A stretch of DNA of 5,671 nucleotides from Sphingomonadaceae bacterium. GTDB taxonomy: Bacteria > Pseudomonadota > Alphaproteobacteria > Sphingomonadales > Sphingomonadaceae. A program made the position numbers and the translations under genes. Where the stretch lies: positions 1 to 5,671 of the forward strand of contig JACDGO010000154.1 of assembly GCA_013821585.1 (NCBI GenBank), in the 5' to 3' direction. The notes below the pieces were generated by a model, which had not been told where the DNA came from, ran no database searches, and worked only from the letters and a program-made list of their open reading frames with translations. Numbering within the stretch: position 1 is the first letter of the stretch; each line of letters begins with the position of its first letter. Positions 1 through 3,910 of the stretch are shown here, piece after piece.

Positions 1-309
1 GACATGCGGGCGCTGGACCGATACCGGCAAGTCACTCGTGTCGAGCCGCGTTGCAACCGCAACCCGTCCGGCAGCGAAATCACCGTCTGCGGCAATCGTC
101 GCGCCGATCGCTGGCGCGTGCCCTTCATCGGCTACGGCGCGGGCGACCCGCGCGGCGAAGGTGTTTCCGCCGAGCGCAACCGGCTGGCGAGCGCACCGCC
201 GGTCAAATGCGGCGAAGGCGCGTTCCTGGGCAACTGCGGCATGGTCGGCGTCGACGCCGGCGTTCGCCCCGCCTCGGGCAAGCTCAGAGTGCGCCCGCTC
301 GCGCCTTGA
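1..309 (+). CDS. Hypothetical Cys-containing protein, C-terminal part (5' end outside window)
   Basis: The reading frame is open from the first base to the TGA at 307-309. The ATG at position 4 is unlikely to be the true start: the codon before it is in frame, no ribosome site can be seen, and the visible part starts directly in conserved-looking sequence. The visible 101 residues carry a SEITVCGNRRADRWRVPF segment (residues 24-41 counted from that Met). This resembles a motif I know from small uncharacterised sphingomonad proteins, where it usually follows a signal peptide. Four cysteines (17, 29, 69, 78) would suit two disulfides in the periplasm. That localisation is inference, because the N-terminus is missing. 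The gene converges on hom with 11 bases between the stop codons, and no convincing terminator hairpin lies in that gap. Function unknown. Confidence 0.72.
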   Translation, partial: DMRALDRYRQVTRVEPRCNRNPSGSEITVCGNRRADRWRVPFIGYGAGDPRGEGVSAERNRLASAPPVKCGEGAFLGNCGMVGVDAGVRPASGKLRVRPLAP

Positions 310-320
310 GCGCGCTTCGA

Positions 321-1613
321 TCAAACGTCCAGGATCGGCATCCGCATCGGCTTACCGACGAGACTCGGCGAACCGTCCAACCGTTCGAGCGCCGCGTCGA
401 CCGCACGCGCCTGGCCTTCGTGTGTCGTCATCGCGATCAGCACGCCGCCATCGGGCGCCTCGCCCTTCTGGATCATGCTTTCGATCGAGACGCCGCCGTC
501 GCGCATCGCCGCGGTGATCTCGGCGAGAACGCCCACGCGATCGGCGACGGTGAAGCGCAAATAAGTGCGTTCGGCCCTCGCGCCGGGATCGGCGGGTTTC
601 GGATGCGAAAGGCTCGCGATGGGCATCGCGAACGCCGGGCCGACTTCACCGCGCGCGATGTCAATCAGGTCGGCGACGACCGCGGATGCAGTCGGCCCCT
701 CGCCCGCGCCGCGCCCCTCGAACAGAAGCCGCCCAACGAAGTTTCCCTCCGCCACCACCGCGTTCATCGCGCCGGCGACATGCGCGAGCGGGTGCGCTTC
801 GGGCACCAGGCACGGGTGGACGCGCTGGAATAGGCCGTCCGCGTCGGCTTCCGCCAGTCCGACGAGCCGCACGCGATAGCCGAGCGCGCGCGCCTGCGCG
901 ATGTCGTCGCCGAGGACGTGACCGATGCCCGTCACCCGAACCGCTCCGAAATCGAGCGCGGTGCCGAAGGCGAGGCTTGCGAGGATCGACAACTTGTGCG
1001 CGGCGTCGACCCCGTCGATGTCGAACGACGGATCGGCCTCGGCGAAACCGGCCGCTTGCGCTTCGGCGAGGACGTCGGCGAAGTCCGCGCCCTTCGCCTC
1101 CATCTCACTCAATATATAATTGCAGGTGCCGTTGAGGATTCCGTAGACCTGCGTGAGCGCGTTCGCCGCCGCGCCCTCGCGCAGCCCCTTGATCACCGGA
1201 ATGCCGCCCGCGACCGCCGCTTCATATTTGAGCGCGGTGCCTTTCGTCTCGGCGGCCTCGGCCAGCGCGACACCGTGGTGCGCGATCATCGCCTTGTTCG
1301 CGGTGACGAACGCCTTGCCCGCAGAGATGGTCGATTGCGCCAGCGCGAGCGCCGCGCCGTCGGCGCCACCGATCAATTCCACGATCGCGTCGATGTCAGC
1401 TCGCTCGGCGAGCGCCAGCGGATCATCGATCCAATCGAAGCGGCCAATGTCGACGCCGCGATCGCGGCCCCGGTCGCGCGCCGAGACCGCGACGATCTCG
1501 ATCGCTCGCCCCGCGCGCCGCGTGATCAGATCGCGGTTCGCGTCGAGCAGCTTGACCACGCCCGCGCCCACCGTGCCAAGCCCGGCGAGGGCGATCTTCA
1601 ATACGTGGGCCAT
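321..1613 (-). CDS. hom: Homoserine dehydrogenase with C-terminal ACT domain
   Basis: Reduces L-aspartate-4-semialdehyde to L-homoserine with NAD(P)H (EC 1.1.1.3), the branch-point step toward threonine, isoleucine and methionine; cytoplasmic. The 430 residues match the usual length of the ACT-containing bacterial form. In order: the Rossmann nucleotide site GLGTVG (11-16); TANKA (104-108); the EAAVAGGIPVI block (131-141); NGTCNYIL (161-168); the catalytic region DPSFDIDGVDAAHK (194-207), with Lys207 at the expected catalytic position; GAGEGPTASAVVADL (302-316); and an ACT domain from about 349 to 424, normally the site of threonine feedback. All key motifs are intact. The ATG at 1613 begins right at the first beta strand, as family members do, but has no clear Shine-Dalgarno sequence. 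It starts 12 bases after the oxygenase stop codon on the same strand, so the two are probably co-transcribed and perhaps translationally coupled. Confidence 0.97.
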   Translation of the reverse strand: MAHVLKIALAGLGTVGAGVVKLLDANRDLITRRAGRAIEIVAVSARDRGRDRGVDIGRFDWIDDPLALAERADIDAIVELIGGADGAALALAQSTISAGKAFVTANKAMIAHHGVALAEAAETKGTALKYEAAVAGGIPVIKGLREGAAANALTQVYGILNGTCNYILSEMEAKGADFADVLAEAQAAGFAEADPSFDIDGVDAAHKLSILASLAFGTALDFGAVRVTGIGHVLGDDIAQARALGYRVRLVGLAEADADGLFQRVHPCLVPEAHPLAHVAGAMNAVVAEGNFVGRLLFEGRGAGEGPTASAVVADLIDIARGEVGPAFAMPIASLSHPKPADPGARAERTYLRFTVADRVGVLAEITAAMRDGGVSIESMIQKGEAPDGGVLIAMTTHEGQARAVDAALERLDGSPSLVGKPMRMPILDV

Positions 1614-1625
1614 GCGGTGCGCTAT

Positions 1626-2570
1626 CTAGAGCAACCCGATCTCGCGCAACCGTTGCTGGAGATAGTCGTCCGCCGTGATCGCTTCAGGATATTCGTTCGG
1701 CCGCTCCGCGCTCACGCTGCCGGGGAGCGTCGCGATCTCGAAATCGGACGCCAGATGAAGGAAGAACGGCATCGAATAGCGCGAATGCCCACGCCGTTCC
1801 GGCGGCGGATTGACGACGCGGTGGGTGGTCGACGGCAGGACATGGTTGGTCAGCCGCTGAAGCATGTCGCCCACGTTGACCACCAGCGCGCCCGGCGGCG
1901 GATCGATCGCGAGCCATTTCCCGTCGCGGTCGAGCAGTTGCAGCCCGGCTTCCTCCGCCCCGAGCAGGAGCGTGATCAGGTTGATGTCCTCATGCGCACC
2001 CGCGCGGATGCCCGGAGCGTTGGCGGAAACCGGCGGATAATGGAGCAGCCTCAGCACGCTGTTCCCGTCGCGCACTGGCTCCACGAACCAGTCGGGCGAG
2101 AGGGCGAGATAACGCGCGATCGCCGACAATAGTCTCGCGCCGACGCGGTCGAACTCGGCATAGAGTTTCGTGAAAATCTCGCGGAAATCGGGTGGGTAAT
2201 CGGGCCACACGTTCGGCGGCATCGACTCGGTATAGGGATGGCCCGGCGGCAGATCGCGACCGATGTGCCAGAATTCCTTCAGGTCGTTTTCGGTCGCGTC
2301 CTTGGCGATCTCGATCCCGAAGGGGATATAGCCGCGCGCGCCGCCCTTCGCCGCGCGATCTTCGAGCTTCTTTTCAGTCGGCTGGGCGAAGAATTCCCGT
2401 GTCGCCGCCCAAGCGCGCTCGATCAGCGCGGGGTCGATGCCGTGGTCGGCGACGATCGCGAAGCCGAAGCGTTCGAACGACCCGCCGAAGTCGCGCGCGA
2501 AGCCCTCGGGATCGGACGACTGATCGCGCAGCGAGAGCGGCGGAACGGCGGGAGCGGGCGTATCGAGCAT
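1626..2570 (-). CDS. Isopenicillin N synthase-like Fe(II)/2-oxoglutarate-dependent oxygenase
   Basis: A 314-residue cytoplasmic non-haem iron oxygenase of the isopenicillin N synthase-like family. The N-terminal region (about 10-125) matches the non-haem dioxygenase N-terminal domain, including FERFGFAIVADHGI (32-45). The C-terminal jelly-roll domain holds the iron ligands H193 and D195 (in GAHEDINLITLLLG) and H250 (in STTHRVVNP). The co-substrate-binding pair R264-x-S266 (in RYSMPFF) is typical of 2-oxoglutarate-using members. All catalytic positions are present, so it should be active. The substrate cannot be read from the sequence. Homologues are often annotated as isopenicillin N synthase, gibberellin oxidase or flavonol synthase-like by family alone, and none of those activities should be assumed. 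It is first in a two-gene unit with hom and is divergent from the acidic-protein gene. No purine-rich ribosome site precedes the ATG, and a promoter at 2577-2605 would place the transcript start at about the ATG. Confidence 0.93.
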   Translation of the reverse strand: MLDTPAPAVPPLSLRDQSSDPEGFARDFGGSFERFGFAIVADHGIDPALIERAWAATREFFAQPTEKKLEDRAAKGGARGYIPFGIEIAKDATENDLKEFWHIGRDLPPGHPYTESMPPNVWPDYPPDFREIFTKLYAEFDRVGARLLSAIARYLALSPDWFVEPVRDGNSVLRLLHYPPVSANAPGIRAGAHEDINLITLLLGAEEAGLQLLDRDGKWLAIDPPPGALVVNVGDMLQRLTNHVLPSTTHRVVNPPPERRGHSRYSMPFFLHLASDFEIATLPGSVSAERPNEYPEAITADDYLQQRLREIGLL

Positions 2571-2576
2571 CGCCGC

Positions 2577-2605
2577 AACCTAGGCGTGCCGCCGCGGCGT
2601 CGCAA
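2577..2605 (-). promoter_or_regulatory. Sigma-70-type promoter of the oxygenase-hom unit, possibly leaderless
   Basis: Reading the minus strand, a -35-like TTGCGA (2605-2600) is followed by exactly 17 bases and a -10-like TAGGTT (2582-2577). Six bases (GCGGCG) separate the -10 from the ATG at 2570-2568, so transcription would begin at about the first base of the start codon. This agrees with the absence of a Shine-Dalgarno sequence. Element identity is by eye; both hexamers deviate from the E. coli consensus. Confidence 0.5.
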
Positions 2606-2606
2606 G

Positions 2607-2632
2607 GGAACCGGCGTGGCGCGTGAACGGTT
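2607..2632 (+). promoter_or_regulatory. EcfG-like (general stress sigma factor) promoter of the acidic-protein gene
   Basis: GGAAC at 2607-2611 is followed by 17 bases and GGTT at 2629-2632. The alphaproteobacterial EcfG consensus is GGAAC, 16-17 bases, cGTT, so the only deviation is the first, less conserved base of the -10. Transcription would start near 2639. That leaves a short leader containing the GAGGAG ribosome site (2650-2655) before the ATG at 2662. The -35 lies one base from the -35 of the opposing oxygenase promoter, so the two would be back to back. Confidence 0.45.
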
Positions 2633-2661
2633 GACCGGGCACCACTTCCGAGGAGCCGCCC

Positions 2662-2922
2662 ATGCCCGACCGCGACGTCAGCGCGCCCTATATCGACCCC
2701 GCCCGCGCGTCGGGCGGCAACCACAACCACGCCGAGGACGAGCCCGACCTCGAAGGCTATGACGAGACGCAGCGCGCCGAGATCGCCGAGGTCGAAGGCG
2801 GCGGCCCGAACGACGGCGAGCTGATCACCGACCTCGATCCCGACATGGGCGGCGACGTCGACGAGGACGAGATCGAGGACGATCCCGACGATCTGCCCGA
2901 ACAACGCGGGAGCGGCTTTTAA
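2662..2922 (+). CDS. Small, very acidic hypothetical protein
   Basis: An 86-residue protein with 29 Asp/Glu, only four Arg and no Lys. It has no cysteine, signal peptide or membrane segment. The acidic residues concentrate toward the C-terminus (DVDEDEIEDDPDD, about residues 65-77). The composition suggests a disordered, soluble cytoplasmic protein; whether it binds cations or a basic partner is unknown. The start is well supported by GAGGAG at 2650-2655, six bases before the ATG. The gene is divergent from the oxygenase and convergent with the exported-protein gene, with 25 bases between stop codons. It stands alone as a transcription unit with an EcfG-like promoter, suggesting induction by general stress. 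I recall similar short acidic hypothetical proteins in sphingomonads but no assigned function. The good ribosome site and isolated context argue that it is a real gene. Confidence 0.82.
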   Translation: MPDRDVSAPYIDPARASGGNHNHAEDEPDLEGYDETQRAEIAEVEGGGPNDGELITDLDPDMGGDVDEDEIEDDPDDLPEQRGSGF

Positions 2923-2934
2923 CGGACCGCTCCC
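2908..2934. terminator. Stem-loop over the stop codon of the acidic-protein gene, possible terminator
   Basis: GGGAGCGG (2908-2915) and CCGCTCCC (2927-2934) form a perfect 8-base-pair stem around an 11-base loop that contains the TAA at 2920-2922. It lies between two convergent genes, so it could act on either strand. No strong T run follows on the plus strand, and only a weak T-rich stretch (GCGTTGTT) on the minus strand. It may stall RNA polymerase or protect a 3' end rather than being a classical intrinsic terminator. Confidence 0.42.
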
Positions 2935-2940
2935 TGCGGG

Positions 2941-2959
2941 CTCCTGCCTATTTCAGGAG
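2941..2959. terminator. Small hairpin over the stop codon of the exported-protein gene
   Basis: CTCCTG (2941-2946) and CAGGAG (2954-2959) can pair as a 6-base-pair stem with a 7-base loop. The loop contains the minus-strand stop codon (2948-2950). It adjoins the hairpin at 2908-2934, so a transcript from either side crosses both. The stem is short and lacks a T tract; its role is uncertain. Confidence 0.3.
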
Positions 2960-3388
2960 GATTTCCTGATATTGCTCCTGGCTGCCGAGCGTCCGCATCG
3001 GCGCGCGCGTGACGGCCGCGGAGTCCATCTGGTGCTCGTCCATCTTCATCATCGAGACATATTCGTTCTGCCGCCGCTCCGCCTCGGCCTGCGACGGAAT
3101 GTCCTTGTACTCGGTGATGAGCAGAAGGTTCGGCTCGCCTTCGCGCGGATAGGTCGCCGCGACGACGCTGTAGCCGACGATATAGCCTTTGTGCTTCGCC
3201 CATTCCTGCTGCTTGACCCAGCTGGTCTTCACGAAGTCGAGATAGTTCTCCCACTGTCCCGGCAGCACGTGAATCGCCGACACGTCGGTATAGTTGCCGT
3301 AGCGCGCGGCCGATCGCTGCGCGGCCGCCGGAGTGGCGAAGCTCGTCGCCGCGAGCAGCATTGCCGCGGCCAGTCCCATGTTCCTCAT
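2948..3388 (-). CDS. Conserved exported hypothetical protein with signal peptide
   Basis: A 146-residue secreted, probably periplasmic protein. The start was placed at 3388, not at the in-frame upstream ATG at 3535. The shorter form begins with a clean signal peptide (MRN, hydrophobic residues 5-18, likely cut after A21-A22-A23, before Q24). It is also preceded by AAGGGG at 3400-3395, six bases from the ATG, and the extra 49 upstream residues look non-coding. The mature part has a VSAIHVLPGQWENYLDF segment, a helix rich in Trp and charged residues (SWVKQQEWAKHKGY), a strand-like NLLLITEYKDIP, and a Met/His/acidic stretch MMKMDEHQMD (about 112-121). The strand-helix alternation could suit a small alpha/beta (ferredoxin-like or dimeric barrel) fold; that is inference. 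I know similar sphingomonad proteins only as hypothetical. No partner is encoded beside it, and no clear promoter was identified. Confidence 0.85.
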   Translation of the reverse strand: MRNMGLAAAMLLAATSFATPAAAQRSAARYGNYTDVSAIHVLPGQWENYLDFVKTSWVKQQEWAKHKGYIVGYSVVAATYPREGEPNLLLITEYKDIPSQAEAERRQNEYVSMMKMDEHQMDSAAVTRAPMRTLGSQEQYQEILLK

Positions 3389-3404
3389 GATCGTCCCCTT
3401 GGTG

Positions 3405-3421
3405 GCGCGCCGGAGGCGCGC
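3405..3421 (-). other. GC-only hairpin in the 5' leader of the exported-protein gene
   Basis: GCGCGCC (3405-3411) and GGCGCGC (3415-3421) form a perfect 7-base-pair GC stem with a 3-base loop. It ends four bases upstream of the AAGGGG ribosome site of the gene starting at 3388. If transcribed, it would lie next to the ribosome site without covering it. It could influence translation or mRNA stability; no known riboswitch class was recognised. Confidence 0.35.
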
Positions 3422-3489
3422 TGGTTCGTCTACGTTGAACGAGGGCCGTGGGGCTCGCCTGCAACCCTTATGGAAGGTCAGGCCTAAAC

Positions 3490-3516
3490 GGTCCGGCGCC
3501 ACCAAAGCACCGGGCC
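3490..3516 (-). terminator. Probable terminator of the DUF3597 gene
   Basis: On the minus strand, GGCCCGGTGC (3516-3507) pairs with GCGCCGGACC (3499-3490) around a 7-base loop. The 10-position stem has eight Watson-Crick pairs, one G-U and one mismatch. It is followed by GTTTAGG, a weak T stretch, and begins 22 bases after the TGA of the DUF3597 gene. Position and shape fit an intrinsic terminator, but the T tract is short. Confidence 0.45.
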
Positions 3517-3538
3517 GCCCGAATCGCAAGCGCAACGA

Positions 3539-3856
3539 TCATGCGCTCCGGCTGGCGAGGCTCTTCATGACCTGCTCGCGCAGCCAGATGTTCATCGTCG
3601 CGGAGTCGTTGGTGTCGCCCGCATAGCCGAGCTCCTTCGCGAGTTCGGCGCGGCTGGTGAGACTCGAATCGAGGCCGAATAGCTCCATCAGATTGACGAT
3701 CGAAGTCTTGTAATTCGACGACGCGCCCTTTTCGGCGGCGATCGCGGCCAGGCGCTGATCGATTTCCTCGGGCGTCGTGGATTTCCGCGCGGGCGCGACC
3801 GGCGCGGCGTCGGCATCGCCGAAGATGGCCTCGTTCATTGTGCCGAAAATGCTCAT
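3539..3856 (-). CDS. DUF3597 domain protein
   Basis: A 105-residue soluble protein that I recognise as a DUF3597 family member, a family without an established biochemical role. The N-terminus MSIFGTMNEAIFG (1-13) is the usual family opening and fixes the start at 3856; the frame extends 20 codons further up, into the receptor gene, but that part is not family-like. A low-complexity Ala/Pro linker (15-28) precedes the conserved helical domain. This holds TTPEEIDQRLAAIA (27-40), NYKTSIVNLMELFGLDSSL (48-66), and an ELAKELGYAG ... MNIWLREQVM block (71-97). No signal peptide or membrane segment is seen. The ribosome site is weak (a GGATGGGA stretch upstream). The gene begins 32 bases after the TonB receptor stop codon on the same strand, so read-through is possible. 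However, a full EcfG-type promoter lies in the correct position, suggesting its own stress-induced transcript, ended by the hairpin at 3490-3516. Confidence 0.92.
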   Translation of the reverse strand: MSIFGTMNEAIFGDADAAPVAPARKSTTPEEIDQRLAAIAAEKGASSNYKTSIVNLMELFGLDSSLTSRAELAKELGYAGDTNDSATMNIWLREQVMKSLASRSA

Positions 3857-3884
3857 CGAGTCCCATCCAAGTTGCGGCGCTTTG

Positions 3885-3910
3885 AACGTCAGCGACCAGA
3901 GCGCAGTTCC
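3885..3910 (-). promoter_or_regulatory. Full-match EcfG-type general stress promoter of the DUF3597 gene
   Basis: Reading the minus strand, GGAAC (3910-3906) is followed by exactly 17 bases and CGTT (3888-3885). This matches the EcfG consensus of alphaproteobacteria (GGAAC, 16-17 bases, cGTT) at every specified position. Transcription would start near 3878, leaving a leader of about 20 bases before the ATG at 3856. The -35 is inside the last codons of the receptor gene, and the motif runs across its TGA (3891-3889). Other GGAAC copies seen in the window (minus strand at 222-226, 1796-1800, 2061-2065, 3380-3384) lack a spaced GTT. Confidence 0.65.

Noticed and set aside
306..324. TTGA ... TCAA inverted repeat between the convergent ends of gene 1 and hom
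   Set aside because: It has only four base pairs around an 11-base loop and no T tract. It arises from the two stop codons and is not a credible terminator.
1105..1128. AT-rich patch containing TATAAT on the plus strand, resembling a -10 element
   Set aside because: It falls within the hom codons for the conserved NGTCNYIL motif, which needs AT-rich codons. No -35 or downstream plus-strand gene fits.
918..2132. A 404-codon open frame on the plus strand across hom and the oxygenase
   Set aside because: It is antisense to two genes with clear family motifs. Its translation is Arg-rich, without recognisable domains, as expected for the complementary strand of GC-rich coding DNA.
2374..2904. 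A 176-codon minus-strand frame across the divergent region and the acidic gene
   Set aside because: It is the mirror of the acidic gene and overlaps the oxygenase N-terminus in another frame. The plus-strand gene has a good ribosome site and a sensible stop.
3389..3535. An in-frame extension of the exported protein to an ATG at 3535
   Set aside because: The extension would bury the signal peptide inside the protein and cross a probable terminator and a leader hairpin. The ATG at 3388 has a proper ribosome site.
3500..3539. Possible promoter TTGCGA, 17 bases, TTTGGT for the exported-protein gene
   Set aside because: The -10 lacks the key A at its second position, and the elements overlap the likely terminator of the DUF3597 gene. 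Too weak to report.
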